The notes beneath the pieces are model-generated. The model was given only the letters and a program-made list of their open reading frames with translations, was not told the DNA's origin and searched no databases. A stretch of DNA of 35,995 nucleotides from Lachnospiraceae bacterium (GTDB lineage Bacteria; Bacillota; Clostridia; Lachnospirales; Lachnospiraceae): positions 1 through 35,995 of the forward strand of contig JAJQEO010000041.1 of NCBI GenBank assembly GCA_021201665.1, read 5' to 3'. The translations under genes were made by a program, and so were the position numbers. Shown one piece after another: positions 8,813 to 17,942 of the stretch; positions within the stretch are counted from its first letter, which is position 1, and every line of letters starts with the position of its first letter.

Positions 8813-9619
8813 ATGGAAGAAAAATACCGGATCATGGTAGTGGATGATGAGCGGATTGTGCGGGAAGCGATTGCCGACGGGATCGCGTGGGAGGACTACG
8901 GGATTACGCTTGCCGCTGCAGCGGGCAACGCGCTGGAGGCGCTGGATTATCTGAAGGACAACGAGGCAGACCTGATTCTGGTGGATATTCAGATGCCAGT
9001 GATGAATGGTCTGGAGCTCCAGAAGAAGGTGCGCTCCCTTCGGCCGGATACCGACTTTATCGTGCTGAGCGGGTATGCGGAGTTCGCCTGGGCGCAGGAG
9101 GCCATGCGGTGCGGGGCGAAGGATTATCTGCTGAAGCCCGTCAATGAGGAAAGCCTGCTGGAGGCCGTTCAAAAGTGCAAAAAAGAGAGAGAGTCCAGAA
9201 AATTTATGGACTCGATTCGGGAAAAACTGGAACCGGAGGATGGCGCTTCCGGCTCTGTGCAGATTTATTCTTATTCGCACACCGTCAACGAGATTCTCCG
9301 CTATATTGAAGAAGAGATTGACAACGAGGATCTGAGCCTGAAATGGATATCCGCGAACCGCATGTTTATGACGGAAAATTATCTCAGCAAAACCTTTCGC
9401 AAGGAGGTAGGAAAGAAATTTTCCGCATACCTGCTGGAGCGGAGAATGACGCTTGCCATGCAGCTGCTGGTCAAAGAGCAGGGCGGCTCGATTCAGGACA
9501 TCGCCCGCAGATGCGGATATGGCAATAACGCGCAGTATTTCAGCAGCATGTTTAAAAAGTACACCGGATATACGCCTACCGAGTACCGGAATTACATCAG
9601 GAAGACGCAGAAAATCTGA
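8813..9619 (+). CDS. YesN-type response regulator (REC + AraC HTH)
   Basis: DNA-binding regulator paired with the preceding kinase. The receiver domain spans residues 1-125, with the acidic pair VVDDE and phospho-acceptor Asp58 in LILVDIQMP. A short linker follows, then two AraC-type helix-turn-helix motifs at about 160-262 (IQDIARRCGYGNNAQYFSSM, then FKKYTGYTPTEYR). At 268 residues it belongs to the short class, lacking the long central domain seen in the other regulator of this window. AAGAGG precedes the start. The 213-base gap after the kinase shows no strong promoter, so the pair is probably co-transcribed. A strong terminator follows. Confidence 0.92.
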   Translation: MEEKYRIMVVDDERIVREAIADGIAWEDYGITLAAAAGNALEALDYLKDNEADLILVDIQMPVMNGLELQKKVRSLRPDTDFIVLSGYAEFAWAQEAMRCGAKDYLLKPVNEESLLEAVQKCKKERESRKFMDSIREKLEPEDGASGSVQIYSYSHTVNEILRYIEEEIDNEDLSLKWISANRMFMTENYLSKTFRKEVGKKFSAYLLERRMTLAMQLLVKEQGGSIQDIARRCGYGNNAQYFSSMFKKYTGYTPTEYRNYIRKTQKI

Positions 9620-9697
9620 GCGAATGCTGACTGGTTTGCGGACCGGGACACATACACCCACTCACGTCCCAGCGTGATAATGGTGCCAGACAAAATT

Positions 9698-9734
9698 GAG
9701 GTGCTGTAAATTGCTGTTACAGCACCTCTTTATT
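9698..9734 (+). terminator. rho-independent terminator after the regulator
   Basis: A perfect 12-base stem (GAGGTGCTGTAA 9698-9709, TTACAGCACCTC 9717-9728) with a seven-base loop is followed by TTTATT. On the other strand it is followed by AATTTTG, so it may also stop transcription of the convergent ATPase gene. Confidence 0.85.
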
Positions 9735-9827
9735 GCGCAGAGCCGGTCACCAGTATTTTCATTAAAGCATCATTCCGCTGGCAGATCTGTTTGTGTAGCA
9801 GGAAACAATGGGCGTCTTCTGTGCCTG

Positions 9828-11570
9828 CTACATCTCCGAGCTATATTCTTCCTTCTCACAGACAACCTTGCACCTTTTCTTAAAGCAGGCGATACCATAT
9901 TTATAAATTGTGTGATATCCTTCATGCTTTAAATCACTTGTGTAATTCATCCGTTCAATCTGGGCCATTGCATCCTTGCATCCTTCATCGAGCCTTGCAT
10001 TTTCTGCATACTTGAACTCAATAATAATGCCAATATCTTCATCTTCAATTTTTACCATGACATCGCTGTAGCCGTCACCACTATCTGCATTTGTTTTAGA
10101 ATCCCAGCCTTCTATATTTACCAGTATCCCAATCATCTCACCATGGTAAAGAATTTCCTTTTTGTCTTTCTGAACAGAGGTATCTCTGACTGTAATCGAG
10201 TCAAAAAGGTAGGATGTAAATAATTTCTCTGTTTTCGCAGCGTCACCGGATTTTATGGCTTCTCCAAACTCTGTGAGGCGGCTGGTATTTGCTCTGACCA
10301 CTTTTTGAAACATATCTGTAATCTGCTCAACAAAAATTTCACGGATCTCCCGGTTTGGGATTATCAGCTGATATTTTTTTCCATCTGGTTCTTCTCGATG
10401 CGTCAAATAGCCAGTCATAAACAGGACGCTCCAGATATTTTCGATTTCATCATAAAGGTGATTGTATGTCAGATCCTCCCGAATTACCTTTTCCACAGTT
10501 TCCCCGGCAACTAATGCCTCAATCTCCCTTTTTGTGTTCGCCGTCTTATTTGATTTTTCAATAAAATGCCGAACTATGTCATTTCCACTGGTGTTTGACC
10601 AATATTCCTTTGGAGAAGCGGTTGGATCACTGGTTAATTCGTAACAGTAGTTGATAACATCCCAGGGGCAGTAGACATCTACTTTACCGAAACGGTATCC
10701 ATCATACCATTCCCTTACAGTATCATATTTATCTGTCAGGCCGTAATAAGCCAGCATTTCCTTCACTTCATGATCTGCAAAACCGAAATATTCATCAAAG
10801 CGAACCGTTGTGATAGAAAGTATATTAGGATTATTTAATCCTGTGAAAATACTTTCCTTTGCCACGCGTAGGCATCCTGTCAGCACAGCAAAATAAAGGC
10901 TTTCATTGGATTTCAACGCCTTATCAAACATACCCCGGATAAGCTTCACCATCTGAGGATAATAGTTCCCCTCACTTGCTTTGGCTAACGGGACATCATA
11001 TTCATCGATTAAAATAATTACCTTTTTCCCAAAGTGCTTCTGCAGAAAGCCGGAAAGTACACTTAAACTTCCTTTTATGACATCATCTGACATTTTGAAA
11101 TAATCGGGATGCTTCGGATCAACGTTTACCAGTTTCTTATACATCTCTTTTTCAGTTTCTGTAAGGGATTCGCTTTCTAAAAGAAAATTGAATCTGAGTG
11201 CTTCCCTGCCGATTTCAGAACACAAATCGGATCTTGCGCTCTCATAATCAAAGCCATCCACACTCTTTAAACTAACCGAAATAACCGGAAATTTCCCCAT
11301 GTATTTTTCACAGAGCTGTGTCTCTTTGGAAATATCAAGTCCTTCAAAGAGGGTACTGTCACATCCGATTTCAAGGAATGCCTTCAGCATACTCATATTC
11401 ATGGATTTTCCAAAACGCCGCGGACGGGTAAAAAGATTAACTTTTCCCCACGCATTCAGTAAATCACGGATCATTGCCGTTTTGTCGACATAGTAAAATC
11501 CCTCTGTCCGAATCTCGCAGAAATCATCAATCCCAATCGGGAGCTTCTTTTTCATACAATTATCCGCCAT
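9828..11570 (-). CDS. AAA-ATPase-like protein with C-terminal PD-(D/E)XK nuclease-like domain
   Basis: A 580-residue protein of a family common in gut anaerobes (AAA-ATPase_like plus DUF1703). The N-terminal part has the signature KKLPIGIDDFCEIR and YYVDKT, a Walker A motif RPRRFGKS (Lys55) and a Walker B VIILIDEYD near residue 190. The C-terminus has a PD-(D/E)XK pattern: SDVMV followed by GIIIEFKYA, giving Asp then Glu-x-Lys. I chose the start at 11570 because AAAGAGGGG lies upstream of it; the longer frame to 11663 has no ribosome site. Function is not established; such proteins are often multi-copy and are suspected defence or mobile-element genes. It is convergent with the regulator operon and unrelated to sugar use. 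Confidence 0.85.
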   Translation of the reverse strand: MADNCMKKKLPIGIDDFCEIRTEGFYYVDKTAMIRDLLNAWGKVNLFTRPRRFGKSMNMSMLKAFLEIGCDSTLFEGLDISKETQLCEKYMGKFPVISVSLKSVDGFDYESARSDLCSEIGREALRFNFLLESESLTETEKEMYKKLVNVDPKHPDYFKMSDDVIKGSLSVLSGFLQKHFGKKVIILIDEYDVPLAKASEGNYYPQMVKLIRGMFDKALKSNESLYFAVLTGCLRVAKESIFTGLNNPNILSITTVRFDEYFGFADHEVKEMLAYYGLTDKYDTVREWYDGYRFGKVDVYCPWDVINYCYELTSDPTASPKEYWSNTSGNDIVRHFIEKSNKTANTKREIEALVAGETVEKVIREDLTYNHLYDEIENIWSVLFMTGYLTHREEPDGKKYQLIIPNREIREIFVEQITDMFQKVVRANTSRLTEFGEAIKSGDAAKTEKLFTSYLFDSITVRDTSVQKDKKEILYHGEMIGILVNIEGWDSKTNADSGDGYSDVMVKIEDEDIGIIIEFKYAENARLDEGCKDAMAQIERMNYTSDLKHEGYHTIYKYGIACFKKRCKVVCEKEEYSSEM

Positions 11571-11654
11571 AAATAAACCGCCCCTCTTTATCTTGTGAAA
11601 ACGCTGACATCTGTTCATATATCCACTTGCGCTGCGTTGCACATCCTTATAGCC

Positions 11655-11682
11655 ATTATACATAAATCCGCAGGTAAATCAA
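11655..11682 (-). promoter_or_regulatory. promoter of the AAA-ATPase gene
   Basis: Read on the minus strand, TTGATT (11682-11677) and a perfect TATAAT (11660-11655) are 16 bases apart. The implied leader before the start at 11570 is about 78 bases. Confidence 0.45.
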
Positions 11683-11781
11683 CCGTTTTTAAATGTGCAG
11701 AGAATGACGCCTGCAGATATTGGCTTTCATGTCCGGCAGTTGTCTTGCTTTTATTTAAACAAAAGTGTATCGAAGAAGGGA

Positions 11782-11810
11782 TTGCAGCTTCTTGGTTAAA
11801 AGAGTAAAAT
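11782..11810 (+). promoter_or_regulatory. weak candidate promoter of the GH28 gene
   Basis: TTGCAG (11782-11787) and TAAAAT (11805-11810) are 17 bases apart. The poor -35 would fit an activator-dependent promoter, for instance one driven by an AraC-type regulator. That is inference. Confidence 0.3.
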
Positions 11811-11905
11811 GAATGAAACAGTCCTGAACAGTGCAGAACAGCAGGCGGTTTGTTTGCGCTGTCCAGGCCGAATCGCCTGATGTAATTGTGAGGAGGAAGA
11901 AGAAA

Positions 11906-13183
11906 GTGACAAACAGGAACGAAGAAAACAGAACAGAGCAGCTTTTCCCGGATGGAACGCCCATCTCGGAATGGTTTTCTGACACGCATGTGCCGGACCT
12001 CACGGAATTGGGAAAGCAGTATGTGCTGACACAATACCACGTATATGATGATGGAAAGGTATATACAAAAGAAATCCAGGCAGTGATTGACCTTGCGGCT
12101 GCCGGGGGTGGCGTCATTGTAGTTCCGGCGGGGACTTATCTGACAGGCTCCCTTTTCTTCCGGCAGGGGGTCCATCTGTATGTCGCGGAGGGCGGCACAT
12201 TAAAAGGCAGCGATGACATTTCGGATTATCCCATCTGTGAGACCCGCATAGAAGGCGAGACCTGCCTTTATTTTGCGGCGTTGATTAACGCGGACGGGGT
12301 GGACGGCTTCACAATGTGTGGCCCGGGGACGATCGACGGCAACGGATTAAAATCCTGGCGGTCGTTCTGGCTTCGGCGGCAGTGGAATCCGGACTGCACA
12401 AACAAGGATGAGCAGAGACCGAGGCTGGTCTATCTCTCGAATGCGCGCAACGTGATGATAGCGAATCTGAAGCTGCAGAACTCTCATTTCTGGACAACCC
12501 ACATTTACAAGTGTGACCATGTAAAATATTTGAACTGCCGCTTCTTTTCACCGGCAGCTCCTGTAAAAGCACCAAGTACGGACGCGATCGACATCGATGT
12601 GTGTACTGATGTTCTGGTCAAAAACTGTTATATGGAAGTGAATGACGACGCGGTGGTACTCAAGGGCGGCAAAGGACCGTGGGCGGATACCGCACCGGAA
12701 AACGGCTCGAATGAAAGAATTATTATTGAGGACTGTACCTACGGATTCTGTCACGGCTGTCTGACCTGCGGCTCGGAATCCATACACAACCGGAATATTA
12801 TCATGCGCAGAATCCATGTTCTGGAATCAATGAATTTCCTCTGGCTAAAGATGCGCCCGGACACCTCGCAGCTCTATGAATATATTACGGTTGAGCAGAT
12901 CACCGGAAAGGCGGACAGCTTTATCAATATTCATCCCTGGACACAGTTTTTCGACCTCAAAGGCCGCGAGGATATCCCACTGTCAGTCGCGCAGAAGATT
13001 ACAGTACGCGATTGTGAATTTACATGTAAAACGTATTTTGACGTACTGAGGCAGGACGATCAGTATCAGCTGAAGGATTTTATTCTGGAGAATCTGACCA
13101 TCACAGCTGAAAAAAACGGGTTTTCAGAAGAACTTGTTGAGGGGATACAGGTAAGCGATGTAGAATGCCGTCAGACATTCTAA
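11906..13183 (+). CDS. GH28-family glycoside hydrolase (polygalacturonase / rhamnogalacturonan hydrolase type)
   Basis: Predicted cytoplasmic pectin-backbone hydrolase of 425 residues with the right-handed beta-helix pattern of GH28. The entry PAGTYLTGSLFF is typical. The catalytic blocks are STDAIDID (in place of NTD), VNDDAVVLKGG (Asp247-Asp248), CHG (His283) and FLWLKMR (in place of RIK). It starts with GTG at 11906, nine bases after AGGAGG (11891-11896); earlier in-frame starts lack such a site. No signal peptide. It is distinct from the two nearly identical GH28 enzymes further on. The variant blocks mean the exact linkage (galacturonan or rhamnogalacturonan) is open. Confidence 0.85.
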   Translation: MTNRNEENRTEQLFPDGTPISEWFSDTHVPDLTELGKQYVLTQYHVYDDGKVYTKEIQAVIDLAAAGGGVIVVPAGTYLTGSLFFRQGVHLYVAEGGTLKGSDDISDYPICETRIEGETCLYFAALINADGVDGFTMCGPGTIDGNGLKSWRSFWLRRQWNPDCTNKDEQRPRLVYLSNARNVMIANLKLQNSHFWTTHIYKCDHVKYLNCRFFSPAAPVKAPSTDAIDIDVCTDVLVKNCYMEVNDDAVVLKGGKGPWADTAPENGSNERIIIEDCTYGFCHGCLTCGSESIHNRNIIMRRIHVLESMNFLWLKMRPDTSQLYEYITVEQITGKADSFINIHPWTQFFDLKGREDIPLSVAQKITVRDCEFTCKTYFDVLRQDDQYQLKDFILENLTITAEKNGFSEELVEGIQVSDVECRQTF

Positions 13184-13285
13184 GTGTGCGGCTGACTTCC
13201 TGATTGCAGAAAGGGCACAGTCAGGTACTATAATTATAAAAATTCGATATTCTGATAATAATTTCAGATTCCAAAGATGCGATTC

Positions 13286-13315
13286 TTGACAGTAGTAAGT
13301 TATAAAAGATAAAAT
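13286..13315 (+). promoter_or_regulatory. promoter of the second regulator / transporter operon
   Basis: A perfect TTGACA (13286-13291) and TAAAAT (13310-13315) are 18 bases apart. The start of transcription would fall about 25 bases before the regulator gene, whose ribosome site is GGAGG. Confidence 0.65.
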
Positions 13316-13346
13316 AATAAGTCAGGATGAATTCGGAGGATTTTTT

Positions 13347-14906
13347 ATGTATACGGTTTTAATGGCGGATGATGAAGAAAGCGTGCTGGAAGTGCTTTGT
13401 ACCAGCGTGAACTGGCAGGAGCTGGGTGTAGAAACAGTACTGACTGCCGCAGACGGATTGGCGGCCCTGGAGTATTTTCAGCAGTCCCTGGGGGCAGGAG
13501 AGGGGATGGCTGCGGGACAGAGGACGATTGATTTGCTGATTGCGGATATCCGTATGCCCCGGATGGATGGACTGGAGCTGATCCGCCGGGTGCGGGAGAT
13601 TTCTCCGCATACGCATTGTATTCTGCTGACTGCTTATGGCGAATTTGGGTATGCGCAGACGGCGATCCGCCTCGGTGTTGAAAATTATTTGTTAAAACCG
13701 ATTGCCAGGGAAGAGTTTGAACAGACGGTACAGAATGCTCTGAATAATCTTCATCAGAAACGCCAGAGTTCGGAACTTTTGCTGCTGGAAAACACGTTGA
13801 GACGCTGGACTTTAGGGACGATAGGCAGCGAAGAGCTTGGTGAGCGTGCCTTGATTCTGGGGATTAATTTGTATCAGTCTTATTATTGTGCAGCCTGTGT
13901 GGTAAAGAAAGGGGAAGCTTCGATAGCGCTGTTCTGTACGAGCTGCGTGGAGGAGCTTCGAACGCAGCGGTATGATGTCTGGTGTTTTTGGGATGAAAAG
14001 GGTCGCTATATCATGATTATCGGAGGCCAGCGGCTGAGTCCGGAGGTATTGACGGAAAAGCTTTCACAGGCCGCCATACAGGCTGGTGCTTCGGACGCGG
14101 CGGCGTTGGTGGTCGGTACGCCGGTCACTGAGGCAGAAATGCTGCATCTGAGCTATCAGTCCGCAATGGATGCGGTAGAACTGGCAGATATGAAAAATGC
14201 GGGACTCGTATTGGAGCGGCAGGAGGATATGGGCACCTTTGATATGGATCTGCTGGCGGAGGAAATCCGAATGCTTCTTTTTGAGCAGGATGGGAAAACC
14301 CGTCAGAACGGATACCGGCACCTTGTTATGAGGCTTTGCGGAAAAGGAAAACCACAGGAACAGGGCGTCCGCCTGGCCCGCGCCTGCATTGGGGTACTCA
14401 TGCGGGAATTTCCGGCGGCTGATGGTCTGCAGGTGCAGGAGAAGATTTATCACGAGGGCGCCCCGGACCGCTGGCCGGAAACAGCGGCTGAAGCGGAAAA
14501 TGTTATGCTGTGTCTGCTGGATTCTGTGCAGGACATTTTTTCTTCCCTGTTTTCTGAAAGAAGTCCTGTGGTACAGAGAACGATCCGTTACATACGCCGC
14601 AGGGTACTGGAAGGGAAAAGTGTTTCACTAAAGGAATTTTGCGCCGGAAACGGTATGAATCCTTCTTATCTGGGGCATACGTTCAAGCTGGAGACCGGAG
14701 TGTTTTTTAATGACTATCTGACACAGTGCAGGATTGACCGTGCGATTGTCCTGCTGCGCAATCCGAACCGCAAAATCAAGGATGTTGCGGAAGAAGCGGG
14801 CTTTGCTTATGCAAGCTATTTTGTAAAATGCTTTCGCGCCAGTAAGGGGGTTTCTCCTGCCGCCTATCGGATGGAACAGCTGAATCGGGAAAGCTCATAT
14901 ACATAA
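13347..14906 (+). CDS. YesN-type response regulator with long central domain
   Basis: A 519-residue AraC-type response regulator. The receiver domain has MADDEE and phospho-acceptor Asp67 in LLIADIRMP. The receiver contains a glycine-rich insert (SLGAGEGMAAGQR) just before that strand, longer than usual. A central region of about 270 residues, without a motif I recognise, precedes the two C-terminal AraC helix-turn-helix motifs (VSLKEFCAGNGMNPSYLGHT and IKDVAEEAGFAYASYFVKCF). GGAGG precedes the ATG. The cognate kinase follows 48 bases later and a complete LplBC-binding-protein importer follows that, so it most likely controls that importer and the enzymes beyond. Confidence 0.92.
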   Translation: MYTVLMADDEESVLEVLCTSVNWQELGVETVLTAADGLAALEYFQQSLGAGEGMAAGQRTIDLLIADIRMPRMDGLELIRRVREISPHTHCILLTAYGEFGYAQTAIRLGVENYLLKPIAREEFEQTVQNALNNLHQKRQSSELLLLENTLRRWTLGTIGSEELGERALILGINLYQSYYCAACVVKKGEASIALFCTSCVEELRTQRYDVWCFWDEKGRYIMIIGGQRLSPEVLTEKLSQAAIQAGASDAAALVVGTPVTEAEMLHLSYQSAMDAVELADMKNAGLVLERQEDMGTFDMDLLAEEIRMLLFEQDGKTRQNGYRHLVMRLCGKGKPQEQGVRLARACIGVLMREFPAADGLQVQEKIYHEGAPDRWPETAAEAENVMLCLLDSVQDIFSSLFSERSPVVQRTIRYIRRRVLEGKSVSLKEFCAGNGMNPSYLGHTFKLETGVFFNDYLTQCRIDRAIVLLRNPNRKIKDVAEEAGFAYASYFVKCFRASKGVSPAAYRMEQLNRESSYT

Positions 14907-14954
14907 AAACATGTAACTGTTCAGTACCTTCACAGATACGGCTGGAGTACAAAG

Positions 14955-16787
14955 ATGAAAAGACTGCATGTAATAAAGAACCGCAGCGTGCGGATGCTGA
15001 CGTATTTCTGCTTTGCGGTAATTCTGGTGGTCAGCCTGATTGCCTGCTATTTTGGTTATCGTCAGAGGAGAAATGAGCTGTTAGCGGAGCTTGATCTGAC
15101 ATTGACCCGGGCTGCGGGCGAATACCAGAATCTCACAGAGGATTTCTGGGATGTCTATATTCCGATTTTTCAGCAAAGCGGCGGAGTCGAAGCTTTGCGC
15201 GCCTATTTTGAGCAGGCGGATGCACTGACTCCGTTTGAAAAGAGTGACCTGACAGAGCTGTTATCTTCCATGGCACTTAGAAACGATCAAATCCGATGGA
15301 TTGCCCTGGTTGCTGATGAGAGGGAAACAAACTATATTTATTTTTCCACACAGTCAACCCTGCAGGAGCTTTCAGATGATTTCCCCTATTTGGAACAGCT
15401 TGCCGGGAAAGAATCCATCCTGGAAATCTACGGCCTTCGGACGGTGGACAGTCTGGATGAAAGCTATGACTGCATCGCAATGACCGGCGGTCTGCCGGGA
15501 ACAATCGACGGCGGTACGCTGATTGTCGGTTTTTCAATGGATCGTGTAAGCCTGATTTGCGGAGAGGAAAGCAGCTTTCAGTCTCTCCAGTTTGATATTG
15601 CTGTGGATGGAGAAAGTATCTATACTTCCGGAGAAACCGCTTTTTTGCCGGATGAGCTGCCGGAGCGGGGAAGTGCTGCGCTGTGTACGGGTACGGAGGG
15701 GACGCGGTATGTGCAGGTATATGGCGAGAGCATTCGCGGAACACGGATATACTATTCCGTAAAGTGGACGGAATTGCTTGTATTATCTCATCGAAATACA
15801 GGGATGATTCTTCTGCTGGTAGCAATTGCAATGATTGTTATGCTGCTCCTTTATTCTATGATACTGCGGATGCTGAACCGGGAGGTCGAGATTATTCATG
15901 CCGGATTGGAAAAAATCGGCCAGAATAAGCTGGATACCCGGATTGAGGCCAATTTTAAAGAAAGCAGTTTTGAAGAAATCGCACGGGCAATCAATGCCAT
16001 GACGGTCAGGCTGAAAGAAAATATTGACCGCGCATACTTCTATGAGCTGAAGCAGAAGGAAGCGGAAATGCAGGAGCTGCAGGCAAAGTTTAATCCGCAT
16101 TTTCTATATAATTCACTGGAGATGTTCTGCGCCCGCTGCTATCAGAACGGGGACGCCGAGACAGCGGATCTGATCGCACAGACGGCTGCTATCTTCAGGG
16201 GATTTATCGGTTCACGCACTTTTATTCCCATGCAGGAAGAGCTGGCGTTTAGCAGACGCTATCTTGCATTGTTCAGGGCCAGATACGGGGATCGGGTACG
16301 TGTCCTGTTTGATTTCGACACGGAAGTTCTGGAATATGGTATTGTGCGGAATGTGTTCCAGCCGTTGATTGAGAATTATTTTGTGCATGGCATTGATCCG
16401 TCCAGGGAGGATAACTATATCTGTCTGCACGGCCATTTTGGGGAAACAGAAACAGAGAAGACAGCAGAGGCAGCAAAGACAGCAGAGGCGGCAAAGGCAG
16501 GTAAAAATACCCTGCCGGAGTCCGAACCGGACGACACCATTGTGATTACGGTAGAAGACAATGGCGTGGGTCTGGATCGGGAAGAATGTGACCGGATTAA
16601 TGTACAGCTTCGGGAACCCATCGTGGTTTCCGAAGAAAGCTATGGACTGAAAAATCTGCATCAGCGCCTGGCCCTTTTTTATGGGGAAGGCTATGGGCTG
16701 ACTCTTCTGCCGAACGAGAACGGCGGTCTGATGATCCGTATGCTGATTAAACGGGTGCGGTGTGAAACGGAAACGAACAACTCTTAG
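14955..16787 (+). CDS. YesM-type sensor histidine kinase
   Basis: Membrane sensor kinase of 610 residues, partner of the regulator just upstream. A first helix near the N-terminus (MLTYFCFAVILVVSLIACYF) is followed by an extracellular domain to about residue 277, then a second helix (MILLLVAIAMIVMLLLYSMI). A HAMP-like segment follows, then His_kinase block LQAKFNPHFLYNSLEMFCAR with phospho-acceptor His382, and a HATPase domain (VFQPLIENYFVHG; VEDNGVGLD; YGLKNLHQRL). GGAG precedes the start by seven bases. Between the N-box and VEDNGVGL lies an Ala/Lys/Glu-rich insert containing a perfect 6-residue repeat (KTAEAA twice), the same domain and loop where the other kinase carries its repeat. Confidence 0.92.
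   Translation: MKRLHVIKNRSVRMLTYFCFAVILVVSLIACYFGYRQRRNELLAELDLTLTRAAGEYQNLTEDFWDVYIPIFQQSGGVEALRAYFEQADALTPFEKSDLTELLSSMALRNDQIRWIALVADERETNYIYFSTQSTLQELSDDFPYLEQLAGKESILEIYGLRTVDSLDESYDCIAMTGGLPGTIDGGTLIVGFSMDRVSLICGEESSFQSLQFDIAVDGESIYTSGETAFLPDELPERGSAALCTGTEGTRYVQVYGESIRGTRIYYSVKWTELLVLSHRNTGMILLLVAIAMIVMLLLYSMILRMLNREVEIIHAGLEKIGQNKLDTRIEANFKESSFEEIARAINAMTVRLKENIDRAYFYELKQKEAEMQELQAKFNPHFLYNSLEMFCARCYQNGDAETADLIAQTAAIFRGFIGSRTFIPMQEELAFSRRYLALFRARYGDRVRVLFDFDTEVLEYGIVRNVFQPLIENYFVHGIDPSREDNYICLHGHFGETETEKTAEAAKTAEAAKAGKNTLPESEPDDTIVITVEDNGVGLDREECDRINVQLREPIVVSEESYGLKNLHQRLALFYGEGYGLTLLPNENGGLMIRMLIKRVRCETETNNS
16461..16496 (+). repeat. in-frame 18-nt tandem repeat in kinase ATPase domain
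   Basis: Two units, ACAGCAGAGGCAGCAAAG at 16461 and the same with one change at 16479, encode TAEAAK twice. The flanking lysine/glutamate/alanine codons look like a decayed third unit. Confidence 0.65.
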
Positions 16788-16804
16788 TTTTCCTTAATTA
16801 TTTT

Positions 16805-16854
16805 TATAATCTGAAATTATTCTTATATACGCCATTTTTTTTACGATTTATAAT
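16805..16854 (+). promoter_or_regulatory. two TATAAT elements before the second importer
   Basis: Perfect TATAAT hexamers occur at 16805-16810 and 16849-16854 in the AT-rich gap between the kinase and the LplB gene. Neither has a good TTGACA partner at 17 bases. Strong -10 with poor -35 is what an activator-dependent promoter looks like, and the regulator at 13347 is the obvious candidate. Inference only. Confidence 0.35.
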
Positions 16855-16888
16855 CGGATCATCAATCATGAAAGTAGGAGTGAGAAAA

Positions 16889-17893
16889 ATGGCGAAATCC
16901 AAAAAGGCTCTTTCCGGGAAGGAAAAGGAAGCGATACAGGCAAAAGGAACGGCTTCTTACGGTTCCGCATCTGGTGCAAACAGTTTCCTGCGGGGCAGAA
17001 AGTGGGAAAGCTACCGCCTCTTCCTGATGGTACTCCCCTGTATTATTTTTATTTTTATCTTTAAATACCTGCCTCTCTGGGGATGGAGCTATGCGTTTTT
17101 CCAGTACAAGGTAGGACTGCCGTTGAGCCAGTGCGAATTTGTCGGCCTGCAGAATTTTCAGGTTCTGTTCGGAAACAAGGTGATGCGGACAAATCTGTTT
17201 CGTGTGCTTCGCAATACTCTTGGTATCCAGGGACTGAATTTCCTGCTTATGCCGGTACCTATGCTTTTTGCGATTTTTCTGAGTGAAATCAAAAGTACAA
17301 AGTTTCAGAAAACAGTGCAGACACTGACAACGCTTCCGCACTTTATCAGCTGGGTAATCATGTTTTCGCTGGCATCCAGCCTGTTCGGCTCCACCGGCCT
17401 GATTAATACCCTGCTGGATAACGCGGGTCTGGATGCAACAGTCAATATACTGACGACATCTCAGCATGTCTGGATTATTCAGGCGCTGTTTAATCTGTGG
17501 AAGTCAATGGGGTGGAGCTCTATCATCTACTTCGCGGCGATCGCGGGTCTGGACCAGTCTGTCTATGAGGCTGCGATGGTGGACGGGGCGACCCGCCTGC
17601 AGAAGATCCGGTACATAACCGTTCCGCTGCTGATCCCGACCTTTTTTGTACTGCTGATTATGAATATCGGGAATTTCCTGAATTCCGGCGTTGACCAGTT
17701 TCTTGCATTCGGGAACGCGCTGAATAAAAGCTCCATCGAGGTGCTGGATCTGTACGTGTATAACCTCGGTATTGGATCCGGACAGATATCGTTCAGTGTG
17801 GCGGTGGGAATTATGAAGTCTGTAGTTGCGATTATTCTTTTTGCCAGTGCGAACTTTGCATCGAAGAAAATCCGCGGAGTGAGCGTATTTTAA
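16889..17893 (+). CDS. LplB-type sugar ABC transporter permease
   Basis: First membrane subunit of the second complete importer, 334 residues. I choose ATG 16889 because AGGAG (16876-16880) lies eight bases before it; an in-frame ATG at 16868 has no such site. A polar, lysine-rich N-terminus is followed by the first helix (LFLMVLPCIIFIFIFKYLPL), further helices, and the EAA loop EAAMVDGATRLQKIRYITVP. It resembles the permease at the left edge of the window in layout. The partner permease begins 49 bases later. Confidence 0.92.
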   Translation: MAKSKKALSGKEKEAIQAKGTASYGSASGANSFLRGRKWESYRLFLMVLPCIIFIFIFKYLPLWGWSYAFFQYKVGLPLSQCEFVGLQNFQVLFGNKVMRTNLFRVLRNTLGIQGLNFLLMPVPMLFAIFLSEIKSTKFQKTVQTLTTLPHFISWVIMFSLASSLFGSTGLINTLLDNAGLDATVNILTTSQHVWIIQALFNLWKSMGWSSIIYFAAIAGLDQSVYEAAMVDGATRLQKIRYITVPLLIPTFFVLLIMNIGNFLNSGVDQFLAFGNALNKSSIEVLDLYVYNLGIGSGQISFSVAVGIMKSVVAIILFASANFASKKIRGVSVF

Positions 17894-17942
17894 GTGAAAA
17901 CGGCAGGCATCCGCCTGCATCTGTGGAGAGGAGGAATTATCC

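Larger units (their letters stand above)
11571..11905. other. divergent intergenic region (335 bases)
   Basis: Separates the minus-strand ATPase from the plus-strand GH28 gene. It holds a plausible minus-strand promoter (11655-11682) and a weak plus-strand promoter (11782-11810). No gene or recognisable RNA is seen. Confidence 0.5.

Noticed and set aside
8795..9661. 288-codon minus-strand frame
   Set aside because: Antisense shadow of the regulator at 8813, and it would cross the operon against its promoter and terminator.
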